A stretch of 52,179 nt of DNA from NCBI GenBank assembly GCA_945877175.1, contig CAMCRC010000010.1, positions 1-52,179 on the forward strand, written 5' to 3'. Shown here in pieces: positions 31,426-39,139 of this stretch. This stretch comes from Klebsiella pneumoniae (GTDB lineage: Bacteria > Pseudomonadota > Gammaproteobacteria > Pseudomonadales > Pseudohongiellaceae). Position 1 is the first letter of the stretch, and each line of letters starts with the position of its first letter. The notes under the pieces are model-generated. The model searched no databases. It saw only the letters and a program-made list of their open reading frames with translations, and was not told where the DNA came from. The position numbers and the translations under genes are program-made.

Positions 31426-31454
31426 ATTATAGGAGATTGAAAGCGCCCCGTCTG
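31426..31454 (-). promoter_or_regulatory. promoter for DUF2835-pyrD
   Basis: On the minus strand a perfect -10 TATAAT (31431-31426) is 17 bases from a poor -35 CAGACG (31454-31449). The expected start lies about 30 to 50 bases before the candidate start codons. Confidence 0.5.
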
Positions 31455-31475
31455 CGCGCGCAACAAGGCGTTGAC

Positions 31476-31492
31476 GGCTCCAGCAAGGAGCC
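31476..31492. repeat. inverted repeat between divergent pyrD and MoxR transcripts
   Basis: GGCTCC-AGCAA-GGAGCC is a perfect 6-bp inverted repeat placed between the two divergent promoter candidates. It could be an operator or a chance hairpin. On the minus strand its loop reads TTGCT, the same as the strongest hairpin of the rne leader. Confidence 0.3.
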
Positions 31493-31514
31493 ACACACTG
31501 ACGCAAATCGTCCC

Positions 31515-31542
31515 TAGACTTCGCAGGCAAAACGGTTACAAT
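31515..31542 (+). promoter_or_regulatory. possible promoter for the MoxR-Bat operon
   Basis: TAGACT (31515-31520) and TACAAT (31537-31542) with a 16-base spacer, about 57 bases before the MoxR start. Two moderate boxes; visual call. Confidence 0.4.
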
Positions 31543-31599
31543 CGCTGACTTTCGCCCAACCAGATCAAGCATTTAACTAAAAAGAAACAGAGAAAAAAT

Positions 31600-32559
31600 A
31601 TGAGTCATCACGCCATTATCACAGAACTCAGGGACTGGCTTTCGCAGCAGATCATCGGGCAGGAGCGTCTGGTGGACCGCTTGCTGATAGCACTTCTGGC
31701 CGATGGCCACTTGCTGGTAGAAGGCGCTCCCGGTCTCGCTAAAACCAAGGCAATCAAAGACTTGTCAAAGGCTGTGGAAGGTGACTTTCACCGCATTCAG
31801 TTCACGCCCGACCTGTTGCCAAGTGACATCACAGGCACGGAAATTTTCCGACCCGAAGATGGTTCTTTCCGCTTCCAGCCCGGCCCCATTTTTCACAACC
31901 TCGTACTGGCAGATGAAATCAACCGCGCCCCTGCCAAAGTGCAGTCCGCCCTGCTGGAGGCCATGGCCGAACATCAGGTCAGCGTCGGTCGTCAGTCTTT
32001 CCAGTTGCCTCCCTTGTTTCTGGTAATGGCGACACAGAACCCGATCGAGCAGGAAGGCACCTACCCCCTGCCGGAAGCACAACTTGACCGTTTCCTGATG
32101 CATGTTTCCATCGGTTATCCGTCTACGGAAGCCGAACGTCGCATATTGCAGCTCGTGCGCAATGAAGCTCAGAACAAGGCGCCCACAGCACCTCGCATCA
32201 TCAGTCAGGAAGATCTGTTTGCTGCACGGCAGGAAATCCTGGCAATGCACATGGCCCCTGCTGTTGAGGAATACATCATTCAACTGATCATGGCGACACG
32301 GCATCCGGAATTGTACGGTGACGACCTGGCAAACTGGCTTGAATATGGCGCCAGCCCACGCGGTACCATTTCTCTGGATCGTTGTGCCAGGGCTCACGCC
32401 TGGATTCTCGGCAAAGACTTCGTCAGCCCGGATGACATACAAGCTGTCTTCTTCGACGTCTTGCGACATCGCATCCTGCTGAGTTTTGAAGCTGAAGCCA
32501 GTGGCGTTACTCCGGACAAGGTGCTGACCACAATCCTTGAACGCGTGCCCGCGGCCTGA
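31600..32559 (+). CDS. MoxR family AAA+ ATPase
   Basis: A 319-residue AAA+ ATPase of the MoxR group, with Walker A GAPGLAKT (42-49), Walker B LVLADEINRAPAKVQSALLEAM, ATQNPIEQEGTYPLPEAQLDRF, and a C-terminal lid with PRGTISLDRCARAHAW. MoxR proteins act as chaperones, working with von Willebrand factor A (VWA) proteins to activate or assemble targets. It is first in a plus-strand operon with DUF58, DUF4381, BatA, BatB and BatD, the arrangement known as the Bat (aerotolerance) operon. The ATG follows an A-rich leader. Confidence 0.93.
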   Translation: MSHHAIITELRDWLSQQIIGQERLVDRLLIALLADGHLLVEGAPGLAKTKAIKDLSKAVEGDFHRIQFTPDLLPSDITGTEIFRPEDGSFRFQPGPIFHNLVLADEINRAPAKVQSALLEAMAEHQVSVGRQSFQLPPLFLVMATQNPIEQEGTYPLPEAQLDRFLMHVSIGYPSTEAERRILQLVRNEAQNKAPTAPRIISQEDLFAARQEILAMHMAPAVEEYIIQLIMATRHPELYGDDLANWLEYGASPRGTISLDRCARAHAWILGKDFVSPDDIQAVFFDVLRHRILLSFEAEASGVTPDKVLTTILERVPAA

Positions 32560-32607
32560 AGATTAGAGTCACGCGACAGCCACCAATAAGAAGGCACTGC
32601 GAGTGCC

Positions 32608-33606
32608 ATGCAACGAGACAGTTGTCCAATGTCCATTTCGACGCAGAGTGATCAACAGCAGGCGCTCTACCAGAGCAAAGGCGCCATCATCAGTCTGCAG
32701 CAGCTGCTGATACAGCGTCACGCTGCCAAGATTGTGGAGTATGTCCCCTACTCGAGGTCCATTGCCGGAATCTCGGGATTGCACATGTCCAAGATGCGCG
32801 GACGCGGGATCGACTTTGAAGAGTTTCGACCCTACCAGGCTGGCGACGACATTCGCACCATCGACTGGCGGGTAACTGCCCGCACCGGCAAGCCGTTTAC
32901 AAAAGTTTTCCGGGAAGAACGTGAGCGTCCGGTTATCATCGCGATAGATCAATCCAGCAGCATGTTCTTTGGGTCACAAGTCGCTTTCAAATCGGTGATA
33001 GCCGCTCAGGCCGCCGCTATATTCTGCTGGATGGCGATAGATAATGGCGACCGCGTCGGCGGCCTGGTGTTTTCAGATTCTGATCAGGCTTTGGTCCGTC
33101 CGAAACGCAGTCGCAGGTCAGCACTGCACCTCTTGAATCAGCTGCAGACGTTCAATGCCCGTCTCGCGGACAAGGAAGCGCGCCTTGCAGCCGCTCAAGA
33201 AGGCCAAACCCATGGCGGGCTGACGCAGGCGCTTGCTGATATCCGACGCATCACCAAGCCCGGCAGCACACTCTATATATTGAGCGACTTCAGCACGCTG
33301 GACGAGACGGCCATTCAATACCTGAACCAGCTTTCCCGGCACAACAATGTTGTCTGCTGCATCATTTATGACGCGTTGGAAGAGAATCTGCCAGTTCCTG
33401 GGTACTACAGCATCACCGATGGCGCGCGCAAAGGCACCTTGAATTCCTACAGCCAGACAGCGCGCAGAGACTATCAGGCACTTTTCAAGACCAGGATGGA
33501 CGCTCTGCAGGCCGATTTCACACGCCTGCAGATTCCCTATCTGAAACTTCGTACCAATCAATTTGTTGTTGAGCAGATCAGACAATGGACAGTGCAAACC
33601 CTCTGA
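32608..33606 (+). CDS. DUF58/VWA-like protein of the Bat operon
   Basis: A 332-residue soluble protein with the DUF58 signature RGRGIDFEEFRPYQAGDDIRTIDW (65-88; short form RPYQAGDDIR) and a VWA-type metal site DQSSS (D114, S116, S118). It probably binds the MoxR ATPase. An alternative ATG is seven codons in (32629). Its 3' end overlaps the DUF4381 gene by 22 nt. A second DUF58 gene is at 41,205-42,200, but that one is membrane-anchored and lacks this metal site. Confidence 0.88.
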   Translation: MQRDSCPMSISTQSDQQQALYQSKGAIISLQQLLIQRHAAKIVEYVPYSRSIAGISGLHMSKMRGRGIDFEEFRPYQAGDDIRTIDWRVTARTGKPFTKVFREERERPVIIAIDQSSSMFFGSQVAFKSVIAAQAAAIFCWMAIDNGDRVGGLVFSDSDQALVRPKRSRRSALHLLNQLQTFNARLADKEARLAAAQEGQTHGGLTQALADIRRITKPGSTLYILSDFSTLDETAIQYLNQLSRHNNVVCCIIYDALEENLPVPGYYSITDGARKGTLNSYSQTARRDYQALFKTRMDALQADFTRLQIPYLKLRTNQFVVEQIRQWTVQTL

Positions 33607-34157
33607 GCCAACTGGCGGATATCCATATGCCGGAGCCCGTCGGGTTCTGGCCACCCGCGCCCGGGTGGTGGATTCTGTTCTTCATTCTGTGTGCAATCCT
33701 GGTCTGGGCATTGCGCCGCTACTACGCCAATTGGAAGCTGCAGCGCGCACGCAGTTTTGCGATCCGCGAGCTCGACAAGTGCCTGACCGCCTTGCGCGAC
33801 CAGTCGCAAGGAAAAGACGCGACCGAAGTCGATATTCTGAAACTGAACTTCGTCAGCGACGTCAACGGCGTTCTGAGACGCGTGGCCATGAAGAACTTCA
33901 GGCACGAAAATTTCGCCAGCCTCGGGGGCGCTGCGTGGATTGTGTTTCTTCGCGATCATGGTGATGCAGCATTGCTGGACGACACACTGGCTTTCACACT
34001 GAGTCAGGGCCGCTTTGCCAAGCAATGGGAAGTTGATGAGCAACGTCTATATCAAATGGCGCACCAATGGATTGGCAGTGTCTATTTGGCTAGAATCAAT
34101 CCGGAGAAGCCCTCCAACAACACGTCCGCTGCGACGCCGGTTTCCGACCATGCTTGA
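33585..34157 (+). CDS. DUF4381 membrane protein
   Basis: A 190-residue protein with a short N-terminal segment (LADIHMPEPVGFWPPAPGWW), one transmembrane helix (about 27-44) and a cytoplasmic helical domain with VDILKLNFVSDVNGVLRRVA. This is the DUF4381 pattern, a regular member of Bat operons with no assigned activity. It overlaps DUF58 by 22 nt and BatA by 8 nt. Confidence 0.85.
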   Translation: MDSANPLSQLADIHMPEPVGFWPPAPGWWILFFILCAILVWALRRYYANWKLQRARSFAIRELDKCLTALRDQSQGKDATEVDILKLNFVSDVNGVLRRVAMKNFRHENFASLGGAAWIVFLRDHGDAALLDDTLAFTLSQGRFAKQWEVDEQRLYQMAHQWIGSVYLARINPEKPSNNTSAATPVSDHA

Positions 34158-35208
34158 GTTGACCTGGCCCTGGGCCCTGCTGGCACTGCCTCTTCCGCTT
34201 CTGGTGTACCGCTTCTTTACGCGCGCGGCACGTCAGGATGCAGCCCTGTTTGTCCCCTTCTACCAACGCCTGTCGCAACTGCAGACCGATTCTGTTCGCT
34301 CTGACGCATACCGCATCCTCAAGCTGATTTGTCTTACACTGATCTGGATCGGACTGGTGCTGGCGGCAACCCGCCCGCAGTGGGTAGGTGAACCGATTGA
34401 ACTGCCTTCGACAGGGCGGGATCTCATGCTCGTCGTGGATATCTCGGGCAGCATGGAGGCACGCGATATGGTGCTCAACAACGCACAGTTGTCGCGCTTC
34501 GAAGTCATGAAGGCTGTGGTCAGTGACTTTGCTGAGCGCCGCGAAGGCGACCGCCTTGGCCTGATTCTGTTCGCGGCCCACGCTTATATCCAGACACCGC
34601 TGACCTTCGACCGCAGTACCGTTGCCAAACTGATTGCAGAACTTGAAATCGGGATGATCGAAGAGTCCGCCACCGCCATCGGAGACGCCATTGGTCTTGG
34701 TGTGAAGCACCTGCGCGAGCGTCCCGCTGACAGTCGGGTAATGGTCATGTTGACAGACGGCGTCAACAACGCTGGTGCTGTGAGCCCTCTGCAGGCTGGC
34801 CAGCTGGCCCAGATCGAGAACATCAAGATCTACACGATCGGCATGGGCGCTGACACCTTGGTACAACGCTCCTTCCAGGGCTCGCGGGCCATCAATCCTT
34901 CCGCCGAACTGGACGAGGAAAACCTCACTCAGATTGCCGAGTCCACTGGCGGGCGCTACTTCCGCGCCCGAGACGTACAAGACCTGATTGACATCTATGC
35001 CGAACTGGACACACTCGAGGCTATAGAACAGGATCAGCAGACTTTTCGTCCGGTCAATGTGTTGTTCTACTGGCCTCTCGGCGCTGCGGTGCTCCTGAGC
35101 TTCCTGCTGGCAATGCTGAGCTTCCCCTGGTCCGTGCTGTCAAGTGGACAGCCCGCTGTTGCCACAGACAAGGACGCTGCGCGTCCAGCCGCATCAGGAG
35201 GTCAGTAA
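34150..35208 (+). CDS. batA: VWA domain membrane protein BatA
   Basis: About 352 residues. Two N-terminal helices (about 6-23 and 57-73) anchor it, then a VWA domain follows with the metal-ion site DISGS (D97, S99, S101) and LTDGVNNAG, and a final helix lies near 310-330. BatA-like proteins are thought to form inner-membrane VWA complexes with BatB. I chose the ATG at 34150 because MLELTWPWALL is the typical start; it overlaps DUF4381 by 8 nt. A longer frame upstream is a shadow of DUF4381. Confidence 0.88.
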   Translation: MLELTWPWALLALPLPLLVYRFFTRAARQDAALFVPFYQRLSQLQTDSVRSDAYRILKLICLTLIWIGLVLAATRPQWVGEPIELPSTGRDLMLVVDISGSMEARDMVLNNAQLSRFEVMKAVVSDFAERREGDRLGLILFAAHAYIQTPLTFDRSTVAKLIAELEIGMIEESATAIGDAIGLGVKHLRERPADSRVMVMLTDGVNNAGAVSPLQAGQLAQIENIKIYTIGMGADTLVQRSFQGSRAINPSAELDEENLTQIAESTGGRYFRARDVQDLIDIYAELDTLEAIEQDQQTFRPVNVLFYWPLGAAVLLSFLLAMLSFPWSVLSSGQPAVATDKDAARPAASGGQ

Positions 35209-37004
35209 TGGCCGAAGCCAGTCAGCTCGCCTTGTTTCTTGCCGAATTTCATTTTCTGCGTCCACTCTGGTTGCTGGCCTTGATTCCTGCCCTGCTTTGC
35301 GTGTTCTTTCTGTGGCGCCTGAATGAAAGCGCCAGTTCCTGGGACAGAGCGATCGACAAGGACCTTTTGCCCTACCTGCTCGACAGCAGCAAAAGTGTGG
35401 CGGAACGGACGCCACTGGTCATTCTGCTGGCACTGTGGACACTCGCAATCCTGGCGCTTGCCGGACCCGTCTGGGAAAAAATTGCACAACCCGTTCAGGC
35501 CCGCCAGGACGCCATGGTCATTGTCTATGATCAGTCACTGTCCATGTACGCCACCGACTACGAACCCAATCGCCAGACGGTCAGCAAGCGCAAGATCATG
35601 GATGTCCTTGACCGCCGGGTTGAGGGTCAGACAGCTCTGATTGTGTATGCCGGAGATGCCCACGCCGTCACACCGCTTACAGAAGATTCCGTCACCATCC
35701 GCTCCCTGGTGCCCTCCATCAATCCCAACATGATGCCGGCCTTTGGCAGCAATACCATCGCTGCCGTGCAAACGGCGAGACAGCTCTTTGCCGATGCGGG
35801 TGCTGCTTCCGGCACTATTTTCCTGGTGACCGATGGCGTAGAGCGTCGCGATCATGCAGAACTGCAACAGATGCTCTCGCAGAGTGGCGTCCGCCTGGTG
35901 ATACTGGGAGTCGGCACCGACGCTGGCGCTACCATTCCTGCGGCTGGCGGTGACTTCCTGCGGGATGCCAACGGACAAATCGTGGTGGCGCGCCTGGACC
36001 GCGCCAGCCTTCAGGATCTGGCCGCTGCCGTTGACGGTCGTTACGCCGACATGGATCTGACTGGCGGGGACCTGGATTATCTGCTGGAAGACGACGGGTT
36101 CCTCGACGAAGACGAGCTGAGTGCCGTGGAAGAAAATTTCGACATCTGGTTCGAAGCAGGACCCTGGTTGCTGGTGCTGATACTGCCATTGGGTGCCATG
36201 GCGTTCCGCCGCGGCTGGCTGCTGACAATCACGCTTCTTCTGGGTACAGCCGGGCTGATCAGTCCTTCCAGTCAGGTCCAGGCGGCCGAGTGGACTGACT
36301 TGTGGAAAACCAAGGACCAGCAAGGTGCAGACGCAATGGCGCAGGAAGATGCCATAGGAGCCGCGGCTCTTTTCCAGTCCCCCGAATGGCGCGGCACGGC
36401 AGCCTATCGTGCAGGTGACTTCGCGGGTGCAGTGCAGGCCTACAGCCTCGATCCCGGCACCATCCCGGACAACCACTACAACCTTGGCAATGCCTACGCA
36501 ATGACGCAGAACTTCGAAGCGGCCGTCTCCGCTTATGATATTGCCATCGCCATGGACCCGGAACACACGGACGCAATCCACAATCGCGAAATAGTTGCGG
36601 CGCTCCTTGAGCAACAGCAGAACGAAGAAGAACAACAGTCTGATGACGACATGACCTCACCGCAGGACCAGACAGAGGAACAGTCCGAAGAACAGCAAGA
36701 AGAAGGCGAGCAGGAAGAACAGGATCAGGAACAGCAGCAGGAACAGCAGGAAGAAGGCGAAGAGCAGGAACAGCAGGAGCAGCAGCAAGGCTCCGAGCAG
36801 GAACAACAGGAAGAACAGACACCTGGCGAGCAGCCCAATCAGAGCAGTGCGGAAACGGAAAGCCAGGAGTCTCTCGAGCAGTGGCTGCGTCGTATCGACG
36901 ACGATCCGGGCGAATTGATGCAGCGCAAGTTCCAGTTCGAATATCGCCGACGACAGCTTGAAAGCCGCACCTCACCACAATCGACGGACGGGCAAATATG
37001 GTAA
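35208..37004 (+). CDS. batB: VWA-TPR protein BatB/BatC type with Glu/Gln-rich tail
   Basis: A 598-residue protein. N-terminal helices (about 18-35 and 69-86) precede a VWA domain with metal site DQSLS (D108, S110, S112). Two more helices (about 315-350) are followed by a TPR-like region (about 395-460) with HYNLGNAYAMTQNFEAAVSAY. A very acidic Glu/Gln-rich stretch (about 467-550) and a basic end complete it. It looks like a BatB-BatC fusion, which is common in gammaproteobacteria. The start is well supported: AGGAGG is 6 bases upstream, and the start overlaps the batA stop by one base (TAATG). Confidence 0.87.
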   Translation: MAEASQLALFLAEFHFLRPLWLLALIPALLCVFFLWRLNESASSWDRAIDKDLLPYLLDSSKSVAERTPLVILLALWTLAILALAGPVWEKIAQPVQARQDAMVIVYDQSLSMYATDYEPNRQTVSKRKIMDVLDRRVEGQTALIVYAGDAHAVTPLTEDSVTIRSLVPSINPNMMPAFGSNTIAAVQTARQLFADAGAASGTIFLVTDGVERRDHAELQQMLSQSGVRLVILGVGTDAGATIPAAGGDFLRDANGQIVVARLDRASLQDLAAAVDGRYADMDLTGGDLDYLLEDDGFLDEDELSAVEENFDIWFEAGPWLLVLILPLGAMAFRRGWLLTITLLLGTAGLISPSSQVQAAEWTDLWKTKDQQGADAMAQEDAIGAAALFQSPEWRGTAAYRAGDFAGAVQAYSLDPGTIPDNHYNLGNAYAMTQNFEAAVSAYDIAIAMDPEHTDAIHNREIVAALLEQQQNEEEQQSDDDMTSPQDQTEEQSEEQQEEGEQEEQDQEQQQEQQEEGEEQEQQEQQQGSEQEQQEEQTPGEQPNQSSAETESQESLEQWLRRIDDDPGELMQRKFQFEYRRRQLESRTSPQSTDGQIW

Positions 37005-38767
37005 CTCTGCGGACTTGCCTGACGGCGGCACTCTTCTGTGTGTTTTCAGTACTGGCCCAGGCGCAACCTGTTACGGCGACAGTCGATCGTACGGAAATCA
37101 TACGAGGTGAAACTGTCATACTGACCATCCGCGTGGAAGGTCAGTCTGGTGGCGTGGAAATGGACCTCGCCCCTCTGGAAGCCGGGTTTCAGGTCATCTC
37201 CACTCGTACCTCCAGTCAGATCAGCGCCGTCAACAACAGCATGCAGTCCAGAATCGATTACCACCTGACGCTGTTTCCCTTGAACGAGGGACCGATCACC
37301 ATTCCGGCCCTGCAGGTAGCAGGCACGACAACAGCTCCCTTGACGATCACTGTGGAGCCCCGCACTTCGTCGGGCCTTGCTGGACAGGAACTGTTCATGG
37401 AAGCGGTGATAAGCAAGGATTCCTTGTTTGTCCAGGAGCAACTGCTTTTCTCGATCCGCCTGTATTACACCATCAGCGGCATTCGCAATCCGATCTTCAC
37501 AGAGCTTGATCTGCCTGACGCAGTAGTGGAACCCATTGGCACGCCCAATCAGTACGAAACTCTCGTGGACGGCATGCGCTATGGCGTCTACGAAAAACAG
37601 TACGCAATCTTCCCGCAGCGCAGCGGCACTCTGGAAATTCCTGACATCATGTTCCGGGGCGAAGTCACTGACAGCTCCAGCAGTTACGTGTTCCGCAATC
37701 TGAACACCCGCACCATCACGTCTTATGCAGAGGGGCATTCCATCACTGTCAGTGAGAAACCGGCAGATTATCCGGCTGAGGCACTCTGGCTGCCAGCCAC
37801 TGAGATAAGCATTCGCGAAACCTGGGACAACGACTTCAGCAATGTTCGTGTCGGTGATTCCGTATACCGCATCATCGAAATTGAAGCGCATGGATTGGAC
37901 GGTGCGGCGTTGCCACCCTTGGAGACGCCAAGCATTACCGGCGTGAATATCTACCCGGAACCAGCTTCCATTGAGCACGCCTTTGTGGAAGGCAATATCG
38001 TGGGCAAGCGTATTGAGTCCACTTCCATGCTCATGACTGCCGACGGCACTGTCGTGGTGCCGGGCATCAATATCCCTTGGTATGACATTGACACCGGCGA
38101 GATCAAGTATGCGACTGTTGAAAACACCGCGATCACAGTAGGATCTGTGCGCTCGGGCAGCACCGGCGAAGCATTGCTGCTTTCCAATGCCGACCTTGAA
38201 GAGCCGACCCGCGAAACCTTTGCTGCCTCAGCCATTCCGCCCGAAGAGCAGATCCTGGTCAGCTCCCCCACTACTCCACTCTGGATTCTAAGTCTGGCGG
38301 CAGCCCTGACAGCATTGGTGTTTGCATTGAGCTTCGTCAAATTCAAGCGCCGTGCACCAGCAGTTGCTCCACGCAAGGAATATCCGGTTGCAGCGCCCAT
38401 GTACCGACGCGGCATCGCCCCTGAGGCAGAAAGCCAGGCCTTCAAGGAATTCATCAACGCCTGCTCTGGCAAGCACCTGCCGGCGCTGCGACTGGCGCTC
38501 ATCGGTTGGGGACGCCAGTACTTTGCGGACGCTGAACTGCATACCCTGGATGCCTTGGCTGTGCGCTCCGGGAACGCCGAAGTCCGCGACATCTGCCTCC
38601 GTCTGCAGCAATCACTCTATGGCCAGGGAAGCACACAAAGCTCCCTGGACAAAGACATCCAGCGCCTGCAGACGCTGATCTCCGAACTGCGCTCAGCACA
38701 CAGGCAACAAATCGCCACCGCCCGCAAGGACCAGGACTACATCCTGCCTCCGCTCTATAAAGCCTGA
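36998..38767 (+). CDS. batD: BatD family periplasmic-facing membrane protein
   Basis: A 589-residue protein with an N-terminal signal sequence ending near AQAQ (about 22), several beta-rich repeats outside the membrane (TVDRTEIIRGETVILTIRV is the family start), one transmembrane helix (about 427-445) and a cytoplasmic helical tail. BatD is the large 'oxygen tolerance' partner of BatA and BatB. The ATG overlaps the upstream gene by 7 nt. The encoded protein appears intact. Confidence 0.87.
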   Translation: MVTLRTCLTAALFCVFSVLAQAQPVTATVDRTEIIRGETVILTIRVEGQSGGVEMDLAPLEAGFQVISTRTSSQISAVNNSMQSRIDYHLTLFPLNEGPITIPALQVAGTTTAPLTITVEPRTSSGLAGQELFMEAVISKDSLFVQEQLLFSIRLYYTISGIRNPIFTELDLPDAVVEPIGTPNQYETLVDGMRYGVYEKQYAIFPQRSGTLEIPDIMFRGEVTDSSSSYVFRNLNTRTITSYAEGHSITVSEKPADYPAEALWLPATEISIRETWDNDFSNVRVGDSVYRIIEIEAHGLDGAALPPLETPSITGVNIYPEPASIEHAFVEGNIVGKRIESTSMLMTADGTVVVPGINIPWYDIDTGEIKYATVENTAITVGSVRSGSTGEALLLSNADLEEPTRETFAASAIPPEEQILVSSPTTPLWILSLAAALTALVFALSFVKFKRRAPAVAPRKEYPVAAPMYRRGIAPEAESQAFKEFINACSGKHLPALRLALIGWGRQYFADAELHTLDALAVRSGNAEVRDICLRLQQSLYGQGSTQSSLDKDIQRLQTLISELRSAHRQQIATARKDQDYILPPLYKA

Positions 38768-38771
38768 CATC

Positions 38772-39131
38772 GTGGGACGACACTCTTCGCTGGTGTATTC
38801 CACGGATGCCGGACGCCTTTGCCCTGAGTGTTCGCGTCCGATCGCGGCCTGTGAGTGCCGCAGCAGAATGCAGGCAGCACGCGCGCAAAGCGACGGTTTT
38901 GTGCGCCTTCGCCGCGAGACCAAAGGCCGCGGGGGCAAGGGTGTCACATTGATTGATGGTTTGCCCCTCACCGAGGAGGCGCTGCAGGCCCTTGCGAGGC
39001 AGCTCAAGAACAAGTGTGGAACCGGAGGCACAGTAAAGAACGGCACAATCGAGATTCAGGGTGATCATCGTGTGCAGCTGCAGCCGCTGCTGGAAGCCCT
39101 GGGCTTCAAAGTCAAACTTGCCGGAGGCTGA
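38772..39131 (+). CDS. yciH: translation initiation factor Sui1/eIF1-like (YciH)
   Basis: A 119-residue protein with an N-terminal Cys cluster CPEC...CEC (C17, C20, C27, C29) and a SUI1 domain containing RRETKGRGGKGVTLIDGL, LKNKCGTGGTVKNGTIEIQGD and HRVQLQPLLEALGFKVK. E. coli YciH influences initiation fidelity. The GTG start at 38772 is 4 bases after batD, giving a homology-consistent N terminus (LVYSTDAGR). It is the last gene of the plus-strand run and ends 8 bases from a convergent gene. Confidence 0.9.
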   Translation: MGRHSSLVYSTDAGRLCPECSRPIAACECRSRMQAARAQSDGFVRLRRETKGRGGKGVTLIDGLPLTEEALQALARQLKNKCGTGGTVKNGTIEIQGDHRVQLQPLLEALGFKVKLAGG

Positions 39132-39139
39132 CCGAGTCC

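Noticed and set aside
35535-36635. 366-codon minus-strand frame opposite batB
   Set aside because: The plus strand holds a VWA protein with a strong ribosome site; the antisense product is compositionally odd and motif-free.
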